In this document: in pieces, positions 16,898 through 25,337 of the stretch
Layout: the number at the start of each line of letters is the position of its first letter
Numbering within the stretch: position 1 is the first letter of the stretch
Assembly: GCF_040640155.1 (NCBI RefSeq)
Contig: NZ_JBFABE010000015.1
Coordinates: forward strand, 62,001 to 126,000
From: Streptosporangium sp040640155
GTDB lineage: Bacteria; Actinomycetota; Actinomycetes; Streptosporangiales; Streptosporangiaceae
Direction of reading: 5' to 3'
DNA length: 64,000 nt
Position numbers and translations under genes: made by a program
The notes under the pieces: generated by a model
What the model was told of the DNA's origin: nothing
The model's database searches: none
The model's input: the letters and a program-made list of their open reading frames with translations, nothing else

Positions 16898-17259
16898 TAG
16901 TCGCGCTCGGAGTACGTGGCGGTGAAGGCGCGGGCCGCGGGGTCCGCCTCCCTCTCCGCGAGTTCCACGAGGTCGTCGTCGGGAGCGGGCGACCGGTAGT
17001 GCCGTGAGATGAGCCGGGCCGCACCCACCGGGTCGTCCGCCGGATGGGACGACTCGCAGCCGTCCTCGTTCCAGACGAACATCCCGTTCTTGCACCAGAC
17101 GGTCAGGTCGGTCAGCACCGAGAGCACGGACATCCCGCTGGCGTTGCTCTGGTACGTGTGCGTGAATCCCTGACGATGCAACGCGTAGCGCAGGAGACGA
17201 GTCGCCTCGCGGGGATCGCGCCAGGGCAGATACGGCGTACCCGCGTGGACCGACAGCAT
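16897..17259 (-). CDS. Hypothetical 120-residue protein divergent from a GntR regulator
   Basis: I do not recognise this family. The protein is soluble, with PREATRLLRYALHRQGFTHT near the N-terminus, LTDLTVWCKNGMFVWNEDG in the middle and an acidic tail (DDDLVELAEREADPAARAF). Codon use is less GC-ended in the first third. It is read divergently from the UTRA-type GntR gene at 17396 with a 136-nt operator-bearing gap, a layout that suggests the regulator controls it. Its stop codon abuts the perfect terminator hairpin. Confidence 0.65.
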   Translation of the reverse strand: MLSVHAGTPYLPWRDPREATRLLRYALHRQGFTHTYQSNASGMSVLSVLTDLTVWCKNGMFVWNEDGCESSHPADDPVGAARLISRHYRSPAPDDDLVELAEREADPAARAFTATYSERD

Positions 17260-17352
17260 CGGCCTCCACCCCCTCGCTGACCTTTCGATGGATTTGTACC
17301 AACGATTGGATGATGCGGGTAATGGGAGGTTGGGTCAAGGGGCTGTTCCCCG

Positions 17353-17371
17353 CTAGAACCAGATCGTCTAG
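17353..17371. promoter_or_regulatory. Candidate GntR operator
   Basis: CTAGAACCAGATCGTCTAG has CTAGA/TCTAG arms around a 9-nt centre, 25 nt before the GntR start. The position suits autoregulation and control of the divergent small gene. The AT-rich 17280-17340 stretch also holds CCAACGATTGG (CCAA/TTGG). Neither site has been tested. Confidence 0.4.
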
Positions 17372-17395
17372 TTTTGTTGGCACAAAGGGGACTTA

Positions 17396-18160
17396 ATGGC
17401 GCGGTCAACGCTGTATCAACTGGTGGCCTCCGACCTCCGGAGGACCATCTACTCCGGTGCGCTCGGCCCAGGGGATCAGCTGCCGACCGAGGCGGAACTC
17501 ATGACCGTCCACCAGGTGAGCCGCAACACCGTACGGCTGGCCCTCGGCGAGCTGGTGAACGAGGGCCTGGTCACCCGCACCCCGCGCCGGGGGACCGTGG
17601 TGCGGGAGCGCCGCCCGCTGCTCATGCACCCCCAGCGCGAGCTCCAGCCCCGGCCCGAGCGGGGGCGGCAGGCCGGGGAGTACCGGGAGGCCTTCGCCTG
17701 GGCCGTCTCCCAGGAGGGGCGCCTGCCCAGCCAGGAGATCGAGGTCTCGATCGTGGAGCCGGCCGAGGAGATCGCCAGCAGGCTGGAGCTCGCCGACGAG
17801 GAGCTCGCCGTGGTCCGCCGCCGGCTGCGTTTCGTGGACGGGCAGCCGTACAACACCAACGACTCCTACTTCCCGCTCGCGCTGGTCGCGGACTCGGAGA
17901 TCGCCCGGCCCGGCGACATCATGCGGGGGGCCAACAAGGTCCTGGAGGAGCTCGGCCACCGGCAGGTGCGGGTGGTGGACGACATCTGGGCGCGGATGCC
18001 CAACAGCGCCGAGACCGAGCGGCTCCAGCTCCAGCTCGGCACGCCGGTCGTCGTCTACGTCCGGGTCGGCTACGACGAGGAGAACACCCCCGTGCGGGTG
18101 GCGGTCTCGGTCCTGCCGGCGGACAAGCACCTGATCAGGTACGAGCTGGAAAGCCGTTGA
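17396..18160 (+). CDS. GntR-family regulator with UTRA domain (HutC subfamily)
   Basis: This 254-residue regulator has an N-terminal winged helix (LYQLVASDLRRTIYSGALGPGDQLPTEAEL, VSRNTVRLALGELVNEGLVTRTPRRGTVV, residues about 5-70). A UTRA effector domain follows (about 95-250), ending PVRVAVSVLPADKHLIRYEL. AAAGGGGA 6 nt before ATG 17396 fixes the start. HutC-type proteins bind small effectors such as sugars, amino acids or urocanate; the effector is unknown here. It probably represses itself and the divergent 120-residue gene. There is no link to the steroid-type operators on either side. Confidence 0.9.
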   Translation: MARSTLYQLVASDLRRTIYSGALGPGDQLPTEAELMTVHQVSRNTVRLALGELVNEGLVTRTPRRGTVVRERRPLLMHPQRELQPRPERGRQAGEYREAFAWAVSQEGRLPSQEIEVSIVEPAEEIASRLELADEELAVVRRRLRFVDGQPYNTNDSYFPLALVADSEIARPGDIMRGANKVLEELGHRQVRVVDDIWARMPNSAETERLQLQLGTPVVVYVRVGYDEENTPVRVAVSVLPADKHLIRYELESR

Positions 18161-18483
18161 CGTCTCCGTGACCGCCCTGACGGGCCGTCCCCGGCTCCGC
18201 CCGCGACGCGGGTGTTCACCGGGACGCGTCCGCCGGGCGGCAGGGGGCCGCCCGCCCCTGTCCGGACTCCTCTCCCTCCTCGCGTCCCGCCCGGTCCCCC
18301 CGCGCTTTCCGGGTCCGCCGTCACACCCGGCCCCCGCCTCTCCCGGGACCCGTTCACGCCGCGGGACCCCGCCGCCCGCCTCAAGCCCCTAGGCATTCGC
18401 CTAGCGCGGCACGGACGCCGTGCGCCGTCATGCGGACACGCTCCGTGTCAACCCGTGTACCGATCGCAACGAAGGGAAGAATC
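18161..18483. other. Intergenic region before the GNAT gene
   Basis: These 323 nt hold no credible gene. The first 220 nt are C-rich simple sequence. The last 95 nt contain three inverted repeats in a row: CTAGGC-ATTC-GCCTAG (18389-18404), CACGG-ACG-CCGTG (about 18410-18422) and GACACG-CTC-CGTGTC (18435-18449). The Shine-Dalgarno sequence of the next gene follows. Confidence 0.6.
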
Positions 18484-19089
18484 ATGCACTCGAACACCGC
18501 CGGTCTCACCACCGCGCGTCCGCTCACACTGCGCCGGGCCACCGACGGCGACCTCGACGGGGTGCTCGCGCTCCTCGCCGAGACCGCCGCCTGGCTGAAC
18601 CGCCGCGGCGTGCGGCAGTGGCCCGCGGGGGGCTTCCCCGCCGGGCGCATCACCCCCCTGATCGACGAGGGGACCCTGTACCTGCTGGAGGGACAGGACG
18701 GGCCCGCCGCCACCCTCGCCCTGGACGGCCACGCCGACCCGGAGTTCTGGACTCCCGCCGACGACCCGGGGGCGGCGCTCTACGTCCACAAGCTGGCGGT
18801 GGCGCGCGGCCACTCCGGCAGGGGGCTCGGAGAGGCGCTCCTGGACTGGGCGGGCCTGCGGGTGCTGTCCATGGGAAAAAGATGGCTCCGTCTTGACTGC
18901 TCCAAGGACAACGCGGGGCTGCAGGACTACTATCGGGGGCAGCGCTTCACGCACCTCCGCACGGTCGACCTGCCGCATCGCGCGTCCGGCGCCCTGTTCC
19001 AGCGATCGGGGGGTCTGCGTGGCAACGCCTCCGGTCTCGGGCTGCCCTTCTCGGACCGTCGCGGGGTGCCCGTCCCCGAGCATGTCTGA
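18484..19089 (+). CDS. GNAT-family N-acetyltransferase
   Basis: This is a GNAT-fold protein of 201 residues. ATG 18484 is preferred because AAGGGAAG lies about 6 nt upstream; an in-frame ATG at 18430 would overlap the operator-like repeats. The acetyl-CoA loop is LAVARGHSGRGLGEALLDW (about residues 102-120), followed by LDCSKDNAGLQDYYRGQRF, the usual beta-6/alpha-4 end. The last 35 residues (LFQRSGGLRGNASGLGL and on) are outside the fold. The substrate is unknown. The triple inverted repeat upstream suggests dedicated control. Confidence 0.8.
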   Translation: MHSNTAGLTTARPLTLRRATDGDLDGVLALLAETAAWLNRRGVRQWPAGGFPAGRITPLIDEGTLYLLEGQDGPAATLALDGHADPEFWTPADDPGAALYVHKLAVARGHSGRGLGEALLDWAGLRVLSMGKRWLRLDCSKDNAGLQDYYRGQRFTHLRTVDLPHRASGALFQRSGGLRGNASGLGLPFSDRRGVPVPEHV

Positions 19090-19132
19090 ACCAGGGCGAT
19101 CCCAGGACAAAGCCATCGGATAGCCTCCATTC

Positions 19133-19807
19133 ATGACCGGATCCTTGCTTGAGGTGATCACGCTCAACGTGCGTGACGCCGTCGCGGCCGAAGCCGGCGG
19201 CGCCGACCGTCTGGAGGTCGTCGCGGACATGGCCTCGGACGGGCTCACCCCGGCGGCGGAGACGGTCGCGGCGATCGCCAAGGAGTCCGCTCTGCCGCAG
19301 ATGGTGATGTTGCGCGGCGAGGCCTCGTTCCTGGCCACGCCCGAGTCGCTGAAGGCCCTGAGCCGTGAGGCCAGGGCCCTCGCCGACGCGGGCGCGGCCG
19401 GGTTCGTGTTCGGCTTCCTCGACCAGGCCGGGGCGGTCGACCTGGCCGCCACGGAGGCGCTCATCCACGCGGTGGCGCCGCTGCCCTGGACCTTCCACCG
19501 GGCGGTGGACCACGCCGCCGACACCCAGGCGAGCTGGCGTGCGGTCCGCCTGCTGCCCAACCTCGCCACCGTCCTCACCGCGGGCGCTCCCGGCGGCATC
19601 GGGTACGGCCTCTCGGCGATCAAGACCCGGTGCGAGGCCGGCGACGGCCCGCTGATCATGGCGGGCGGCGGGCTGCGCCCGCGCTACGTCAGGACGCTGC
19701 TCGAGTACGGCGTGCGCGCCTTCCACGTCGGCAGCGCCGTGCGGGCCTCCTGGCTGGACCCGGTCGAGGTCCGCAGGGTCCGCGAGTGGCGCGCCATGAT
19801 CGACTGA
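19133..19807 (+). CDS. cutC: CutC-family protein
   Basis: This 224-residue TIM-barrel protein has CutC hallmarks: LLEVITLNVRDAVAAEAGGADRLE at the start, PWTFHRAVDH in the middle and IMAGGGLRPRYVRTLLEYG near the end. CutC was first linked to copper homeostasis, but a direct copper role is disputed, so the function is best left open. TAGCCT at 19121-19126 is 6 nt before ATG 19133 with no Shine-Dalgarno sequence, suggesting a leaderless transcript. It is compact relative to E. coli CutC (about 248 residues). Confidence 0.88.
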   Translation: MTGSLLEVITLNVRDAVAAEAGGADRLEVVADMASDGLTPAAETVAAIAKESALPQMVMLRGEASFLATPESLKALSREARALADAGAAGFVFGFLDQAGAVDLAATEALIHAVAPLPWTFHRAVDHAADTQASWRAVRLLPNLATVLTAGAPGGIGYGLSAIKTRCEAGDGPLIMAGGGLRPRYVRTLLEYGVRAFHVGSAVRASWLDPVEVRRVREWRAMID

Positions 19808-19864
19808 GCCCTCGTTCGGTCCAGGGCCGGTCCAGGGCCGATTCACGGCCGGTCCCCGGCGGGG

Positions 19865-21112
19865 TCAGCCCGAGTCCGGGAGCGGGGGGTCGCCCAGGGC
19901 CAGGTCGGCGCGGCGGAGGGCGGCGGCCATCGTCCCGATCGTGGCGGGCTCGTCCATCACGCCCCCACCGGCGTCCCGCCGCTCCTCCCAGGCCCGTACC
20001 CGGTGGGTGTACTCCCCGTAGCGGGACAGGTGGAAGGCGTAGACCGCGGCGTACCGGCTGACCAGGTGGGAGGGGTGCATGTCCCAGCCCTGGGGGAAAC
20101 CGTGCGCCAGGGAGTGCCCGACCAGCCGCGCGTGGCGCCGCCACAGATCGCGTACCGCCCGGCCGTCGTCCGAGGCGGGGGCGGCGGCCAGCGAGCCGTC
20201 CGAGAGCTCCACCCCGGTCCCGGAGAAGACGGTCTGCATGACGTGCCGGGCGTGGTCGCAGGCCGGGTGGTCCAGCCGCTGCTCGTGCGGGGGCAGGCCG
20301 CAGCTCGCGGTGTAGTCGAAGACGCCGAAGTGCGCCGCGGCCAGCCTGCCCCCGAGGGAGGCGACCAGCTCCGCGTCGAGGAACCGTACGGTCTGCGGCG
20401 CCTCCACCTGGATCTCGAACCGCAACCTGCCCCGCCCCAGGCCGAGCCCGTCCTCCAGCGCCTCCAGGCAGTCGGCGAACTGGTGCAGGTACGCCCTCAT
20501 CAAGACCTTGGGGAAGGTGACGACGAACCCCTCCGGCAGGTGCCCGGCCCGCTCCACGACGCCGGTGAGGAGGCCGTCCAGCGTCCTGACGGCGCGGACC
20601 GGGTCACCGTCGGCGAACGACTTCACCCGCACCCCCCAGCGGCGGGGGAGCGTCCCGTCGGCGTACATGGACGCGATCGCCCCGGCGGCGGCGGAGGCGT
20701 GGCCGTCCTCCTCGCCGGGACGCACCCCGTAGCCGTCCTCGAAGTCGATCCTCAGGTCCTCGACGGGCTCCCGCTCCAGCTTCGCGGCCACCCGGGCGTG
20801 CACGGCCCCGACGACGTCCGCGGCCGCGTCCGGAACCGTGACGGCGGTCCCGGGACCCGTGCCGGGGACGGGGGCGAGGACCGGGGCGAGGATCGCCGCC
20901 AGCTCGCCCTCCGGCAGGTGCCGGCCGAACAGCTCCAGCGCCGCCGCGCCCCAGGCGCGCACCGTCCCGGCGCCGAACCGGTCGGCCGGGACGTAGACGG
21001 TGTGCACCGGTTGCCAGCCCGCCGGCCGGTACGGGTACAGCGTGGACTGCTCACGGTGGACCCGCCCGAAGCCCGGGATCAGGGCGGACGGGTCGGCGAG
21101 CGTGACGCGCAT
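19865..21112 (-). CDS. DUF6986 protein, HpcH/citrate-lyase-like aldolase fold
   Basis: This 415-residue protein has features of the CitE/HpcH TIM-barrel group: DLRIDFEDGYGVRPGEED (metal-binding acidic cluster, about 118-135), VVTFPKVLMRAYLHQF, LRFEIQVEAPQTV (conserved Glu) and AHFGVFDYTASCGL. In actinomycetes such proteins are annotated DUF6986 or aldolase-like. In some genomes they sit near glyoxylate or purine-catabolism genes, not seen here. A C-C lyase or synthase on a small oxo-acid or acyl-CoA is inferred. The gene is downstream of fprA with a 151-nt gap carrying a tandem duplication. Confidence 0.72.
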   Translation of the reverse strand: MRVTLADPSALIPGFGRVHREQSTLYPYRPAGWQPVHTVYVPADRFGAGTVRAWGAAALELFGRHLPEGELAAILAPVLAPVPGTGPGTAVTVPDAAADVVGAVHARVAAKLEREPVEDLRIDFEDGYGVRPGEEDGHASAAAGAIASMYADGTLPRRWGVRVKSFADGDPVRAVRTLDGLLTGVVERAGHLPEGFVVTFPKVLMRAYLHQFADCLEALEDGLGLGRGRLRFEIQVEAPQTVRFLDAELVASLGGRLAAAHFGVFDYTASCGLPPHEQRLDHPACDHARHVMQTVFSGTGVELSDGSLAAAPASDDGRAVRDLWRRHARLVGHSLAHGFPQGWDMHPSHLVSRYAAVYAFHLSRYGEYTHRVRAWEERRDAGGGVMDEPATIGTMAAALRRADLALGDPPLPDSG

Positions 21113-21230
21113 GCCGGTGCTCCTCCTGCTCGTACCGTCAGGGCCGGCGGTGCCGGTCCGGACGCACCCTAGCCGCCCGCGGCCGGCTGCCCGCAGCGGG
21201 GATCACCGCCGGCCCGCGCCGGAGGCGGCC

Positions 21231-21293
21231 TCAGCGGCCGTACACGGTGCGCATGGCGGTTCCTCAGCGGTCGTACGCGGTGCGCATGGCTGC
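21231..21293. repeat. 33-bp tandem duplication at the 3' end of fprA
   Basis: 21264-21293 (the last codons of the FprA-like gene, reading AMRTAYDR then stop) is repeated with a few substitutions at 21231-21260, where it would read TAMRTVYGR then stop. The period is 33 bp, eleven codons. The outer copy lies past the stop and is non-coding now. Confidence 0.75.
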
Positions 21294-22562
21294 CAGCCCG
21301 AGGAGCTTGACCCGCTCGCCCCGGTCGAGCGACCTGGCCAGGGCGATCTCGGCCGCCTCGATGGAGAGCCAGTGCTCGTAGGTGACCGGTGAGATCCCGC
21401 GGGCGGCCAGCAGGTCGTCCAGGTCCGCCCGGCGTGCCGGTTCGCGGCCGGACAGGTCGGCCAGCAGGGTGCGGACCGTCTCGGCGGCGTCGGACTTGTT
21501 GGTGCCGATCACACCGGTCGGGCCGCGCTTGAGCCAGCCCGCCACGTACTCGCGGTCGCGCACCCGGCCGGCCTCGTTCGGCACGGTCATGGTGGCCTCG
21601 GAGAAGGGGACGCCGGGCAGCGGGACGCTCCGGTAGCCGACCGAGCGCAGCACCATGCCCACCGGGAGGGTCTCGAACTCGCCGGTGCCGGTCACCCGGC
21701 CGTCCACCAGCCGGGTCCGCTCCAGCCTGAGCGCCTCCACCCGCCCCTCGCCGAGGATCTCCACCGGGCGCATCCAGAACCGCACCTCCAGCCGCCGGGG
21801 ACGGCCCGTCAGGCCGCGGGCCGCCCAGCTCTGCAGCACCTCGACGTTCCCGCGGATCTGCCGGGACGCGGCCGAGACGTCGGCGGCGCACTCCTCGCGT
21901 CGCACCCGCACGTCCGCGTTGGCGAGCTCGCCCAGCTCCCTGAGCTCCTTCAGGGTGAACTTGGCGTGCTCGGGCCCGCGACGGCCGATCATGTGGACGA
22001 CCTTCACCTCGCTGGCGGCCAGCCGGGTCAGCACGTCCTCGGGGACGTCGGTGGCGCGCAGCTCGTCGGCGGTCTTGGCCAGGACGCGCACCACGTCGAC
22101 GGCCACGTTGCCCACGCCGATCACCGCGACCTCGGGGCTGTCCAGGACGAACCGGTCGGCGGGCATGTCGGGGTGGCCGCAGTACCAGTTGACGAAGTCG
22201 GTGGCGGCCACGCTGCCCGGCAGGTCCTCGCCGGGGATGCCCATCCGCCTGTCCAGCATCGCGCCGGTGCAGTAGACCACCGCGTCGTAGCAGTCGAGCA
22301 GGTCGGCGACCTCGACGTCCTTGCCGAGCTCGACGCCGCCGAGGAAGCGCACCTGCGGCAGTTCCAGCACGCCGCGCAGGTAACCGGCGATCGACTTGAT
22401 CGAGGTGTGGTCGGGGGCCACGCCGTACCGGACCAGCCCGTACGGCGTCGGCAGCCGTTCCAGCACGTCCACCTCGAGGGGTACGGCCGCCTGCTTCGTC
22501 AGCGCCTCGGCCGTGTAGATCCCGGCGGGCCCTGACCCTACAACCGCGACTCGCAGTGACAT
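21264..22562 (-). CDS. FprA-like NADPH-ferredoxin reductase
   Basis: This 432-residue flavoprotein belongs to the adrenodoxin-reductase family. It has FAD site GSGPAGIYTAEAL (about residues 9-21), LPTPYGLVRYGVAPDH, YCTGAMLDRRMGIPGEDLPGSV, the NADP site VIGVGNVAVDVVRVLAK and RRGPEHAKFTLKELREL. The C-terminal GWLKRGPTGVIGTNKSDA and QWLS-like EHWLS are typical of mycobacterial FprA. It passes electrons from NADPH to ferredoxin for P450s or Rieske oxygenases. It is last in the minus-strand operon of the luciferase-like enzyme, AMP-ligase-like protein and FadD3-like ligase (53-nt gap), so it probably serves an oxygenase step of the same pathway. Confidence 0.88.
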   Translation of the reverse strand: MSLRVAVVGSGPAGIYTAEALTKQAAVPLEVDVLERLPTPYGLVRYGVAPDHTSIKSIAGYLRGVLELPQVRFLGGVELGKDVEVADLLDCYDAVVYCTGAMLDRRMGIPGEDLPGSVAATDFVNWYCGHPDMPADRFVLDSPEVAVIGVGNVAVDVVRVLAKTADELRATDVPEDVLTRLAASEVKVVHMIGRRGPEHAKFTLKELRELGELANADVRVRREECAADVSAASRQIRGNVEVLQSWAARGLTGRPRRLEVRFWMRPVEILGEGRVEALRLERTRLVDGRVTGTGEFETLPVGMVLRSVGYRSVPLPGVPFSEATMTVPNEAGRVRDREYVAGWLKRGPTGVIGTNKSDAAETVRTLLADLSGREPARRADLDDLLAARGISPVTYEHWLSIEAAEIALARSLDRGERVKLLGLAAMRTAYDR

Positions 22563-22615
22563 GTCGTCTCCCAGGGCGCCGGCCGTCGTGAACGCGATCT
22601 CCGCTCGATTCTGTA

Positions 22616-24217
22616 TCAGCGAGCGGGCACCTGCCAGGCTCGCGCGCGCAGGACCCGCTTGTCGACCTTCCCGTTGGCGTTGACGGGCAGGGAGCCGACC
22701 ACGACCACCCGCCTGGGCACCTTGTAGTTGGACATGTTGTCCCGGGCCCAGGCGATGATCCTCTCCGGTTCGGCGGCCACGCCCTGCCTGGGGACGACGA
22801 AGGCGCAGCCGACCTCGCCCATCCGCTCGTCGGGCACCCCGACCACCGCCGCCTGCGACAGCGAGCCCTCCCGCAGCAGGAGCCCCTCCACCTCGGCGGG
22901 GGAGACGTTGAAGCCCCCGGTGATGAAGAGCTCCTTCTTGCGGTCCACGATCGCGAGGTCACCGCGGGCGTCGAGGACGCCGACGTCGCCGGTGTGCAGC
23001 CAGCCGTCCCTGATCACCTCGGCCGTCCTGCCCGGGTCGCCCCAGTAGCCGCGCATCACCCCGTACCCGCGGACGAGCACCTCCCCGCGCCCGCCGCGCG
23101 GCACCGACCGGCCCTCGTCGTCGACGATCATTACCTCCACGCCCGGTACGGGGCGCCCGGTGGTGGAGGCGATGACCTCGGGCGGGTCGTCCGCCCTGGT
23201 CATGGAGACGACCGTGCCCTCCATCAGCCCGTACGCGTTGATCATGCGTTCCAGGCCGAGCCGCTCCAGCAGCCTGCGGACCAGCTCGGAGGGGACCGAG
23301 GCGGCCCCGCAGATCGCCACCCGCAGCGAGTGCTCGCCGATCTCGGTCTCCTGAAGGAGCCGGTGGAACAACGTCGGCGGCCCGGCCAGGATCGTGATCC
23401 CGCCGTCGTGGATCAGGTCCTCCAGCAGCTCGGGGCCGAACGCCCCGATCGGCATCATCGTGGCCCTGCGCATGACCGAGGCCAATAGCCCGGCGTTGAG
23501 ACCGAAGCCGTGCGCGAACGGGGCGATCACCGGGTAGCGGTCCCCGGGGCCGAGCGTGACGATCTCCGCCCAGTCCCAGTACCCGCGCAGCATCGGCGCG
23601 TGTTCGAGCATCACGCCCTTGGGCGTCCCCGTGGTGCCCGAGGTCGAGATGATCTCGCACAGGTCGTCCGGCCGAACGGCCAGCGCGCGCTCCTCCGCCT
23701 CCGCGAGGGTGACCCCGGAGCCGGCCGCGAGCACCTGGGAGGGCCGGGCCGATCCCGGCCGCTCCAGGTCCTCGGGCACGATCGCGTGCCGCAGGTCCGG
23801 CAGGTCGGCGAAGGGCAGCCCGGCGGCCGTCCCTCCCGCGGCCTCGGCCAGCAGGTCGGCGAGGACCACGCCGTCGTGGCCGTGACCGACGATCAGCACG
23901 CTCGTCCCGGTGGAGCGGAGCGTCGCGGCGGCCTCGATGCCCTTGTAGCGCGACGACAGCGGCACGAGCACCGCCCCGGCGTCCCAGACGCCGAACGCGG
24001 CGACGACCCAGGAGGCGTCGTTCGGGCCCCACACGGCGACCCGGTCGCCGGGCAGCACGCCCAGCGCGATCAGGCCCCGGGCGACCCGGCCCGCCCGGTC
24101 GCGCAGCTCGGCGAGGGTCAGCCGGACCTCGCCGTCGTCCACGACGACGTCCGAGGGGTGGTCGCGGGACAGGTCGCGGAGCATGCGGGGGATCGTCCGC
24201 CAGTCGGGTACTTCCAT
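22616..24217 (-). CDS. FadD3-like acyl-CoA ligase
   Basis: This is an AMP-forming acyl-CoA synthetase of 533 residues. The P-loop-like motif is IISTSGTTGTPKGVMLEH (about 193-210), A5 is NAYGLMEGTV, A7 WLHTGDVGVLD, A8 ITGGFNVSPAEVEGLL and A10 PVNANGKVDKRVLR with the catalytic Lys. The catalytic core resembles FadD3, which activates HIP (the steroid C/D-ring propionate) with CoA. That assignment rests on similarity by eye plus the operator and the FadE30/IpdF neighbours, so other cyclic acids remain possible. It lies between the AMP-ligase-like gene (37-nt gap) and fprA. Confidence 0.72.
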   Translation of the reverse strand: MEVPDWRTIPRMLRDLSRDHPSDVVVDDGEVRLTLAELRDRAGRVARGLIALGVLPGDRVAVWGPNDASWVVAAFGVWDAGAVLVPLSSRYKGIEAAATLRSTGTSVLIVGHGHDGVVLADLLAEAAGGTAAGLPFADLPDLRHAIVPEDLERPGSARPSQVLAAGSGVTLAEAEERALAVRPDDLCEIISTSGTTGTPKGVMLEHAPMLRGYWDWAEIVTLGPGDRYPVIAPFAHGFGLNAGLLASVMRRATMMPIGAFGPELLEDLIHDGGITILAGPPTLFHRLLQETEIGEHSLRVAICGAASVPSELVRRLLERLGLERMINAYGLMEGTVVSMTRADDPPEVIASTTGRPVPGVEVMIVDDEGRSVPRGGRGEVLVRGYGVMRGYWGDPGRTAEVIRDGWLHTGDVGVLDARGDLAIVDRKKELFITGGFNVSPAEVEGLLLREGSLSQAAVVGVPDERMGEVGCAFVVPRQGVAAEPERIIAWARDNMSNYKVPRRVVVVGSLPVNANGKVDKRVLRARAWQVPAR

Positions 24218-24254
24218 GCCGGTCGCGCCTTTCGCGGGTCAGCCCTTCGCGGGG

Positions 24255-25337
24255 TCAGCGGGGGACGGCCGTGCGGTCCCTGCCCAGGTGGTGACCCCGG
24301 GCGTCGTTCACGACGCCGGGGGTGGCCGCCTCCGAGACACGGCCGGAGATCTCGACGGCGACGGTGACCGGGGTGAGCGCCTTGAGCGCCTGCTGGACGC
24401 GGGCCTTCCACATGGGGTTGCCGACCAGGCTCTCCCTGCCGAACGTCACCGTCAGGACGGCGACGTCGAGCGTGCCCGGCCGTGACACGCCCAGCTCCCA
24501 GCCGGAGACCCCGTCGATCCTGCCGAGCGCCCGCTGGATCCGGTTCAGCGACACCCACACGCCGCGTACCAGCACGTGGTCGCCGACGGTGTGCGCGGGG
24601 GCCGGGATCGCGTCCCCGCCGGTCGTCCGGGCCACCTGGCCGGTGCGCACCACCTCGCCGGGCCGCGCGCCGGCGACGACCAGCTCGACCGGCCCCTCGG
24701 CGTACGGCGGGGCGAGCAGTTCGTCCTTGTCCGGCGGGGCCAGGGCCACGGAGCCGGGCACGAGCAGGGTCAGCGGCTCCTCCTCCGAGGAACGCCAGCC
24801 CAGCGGCGCCGCGGTGAACGGCGAGCAGTGGACCTCCGTCACCCGCGCGCCGAACTCCGTCGCCAGGTGGGACATCGTTCGGCGCGAGGCGATCTCCCCG
24901 GTCAGGACGACATGCCGCAGGCCCAGGTCCAGCGGGTCGAGCAGGAACTCCAGGTGCAGCCGGGCCAGTAGGTCCATGGCGCCGGTCGGCGTGATCACCA
25001 GTGTCGTGGCGGCCAGCGACTCCAGCGCGTGGTGCAGCCTGAGCCTGCCCCGGGGCCCGACCGACGCGCCCGCCGCGGCGACCCCGGCGGCGGCCCGCGC
25101 CCACTGCGCGCCGGCCAGCTCGCCGTCGCCCGACAGCGCCGCCACCACCCGGTCCCGGCCGCCCACGCCCGCCGCCTCCAGCGCGGCGGCGTAGGCCGCC
25201 GTCAGGGCGTCCGGGTCGGCGGGCACCACGCTGCCGGCGTCGGCGGAGACCAGCAGCAGCCCGGTCGCGGTACGGGCCGAGGCGGCGAGGTCGTCCCTCG
25301 TCCGCCAGGCCGTGGGCTCGTCCGGGACGGTGGTCAA
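24255..25337 (-). CDS. Divergent, shortened AMP-ligase-like protein (PaaK-like remnant or partner)
   Basis: This frame follows the luciferase-like gene with TTG 25337 overlapping its TGA (TTGA). It encodes about 360 residues. The pattern RDRVVAALSGDGELAGAQWARAAAG, TTLVITPTGAMDLLARL, LRHVVLTGEIASRR, VTEVHCSPFTAAPLGW and a C-terminal WVSLNRIQRALGRIDGVSGW follows the order of phenylacetate-CoA-ligase-type enzymes. The usual STGTTG P-loop and the aromatic-YGLTE core are missing or unrecognisable. It may be a non-adenylating structural or regulatory partner of the FadD3-like ligase, or an enzyme with a new chemistry. Full-length, GC-ended codons argue against a pseudogene. The start is uncertain. 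Confidence 0.6.
   Translation of the reverse strand: MTTVPDEPTAWRTRDDLAASARTATGLLLVSADAGSVVPADPDALTAAYAAALEAAGVGGRDRVVAALSGDGELAGAQWARAAAGVAAAGASVGPRGRLRLHHALESLAATTLVITPTGAMDLLARLHLEFLLDPLDLGLRHVVLTGEIASRRTMSHLATEFGARVTEVHCSPFTAAPLGWRSSEEEPLTLLVPGSVALAPPDKDELLAPPYAEGPVELVVAGARPGEVVRTGQVARTTGGDAIPAPAHTVGDHVLVRGVWVSLNRIQRALGRIDGVSGWELGVSRPGTLDVAVLTVTFGRESLVGNPMWKARVQQALKALTPVTVAVEISGRVSEAATPGVVNDARGHHLGRDRTAVPR

Noticed and set aside
13674..17024. A 1116-codon antisense-type frame across several genes
   Set aside because: It crosses the acyl-CoA dehydrogenase, flavin reductase, Ltp and DUF35 genes, has repetitive Arg/Pro/Gly composition and no recognisable domain.
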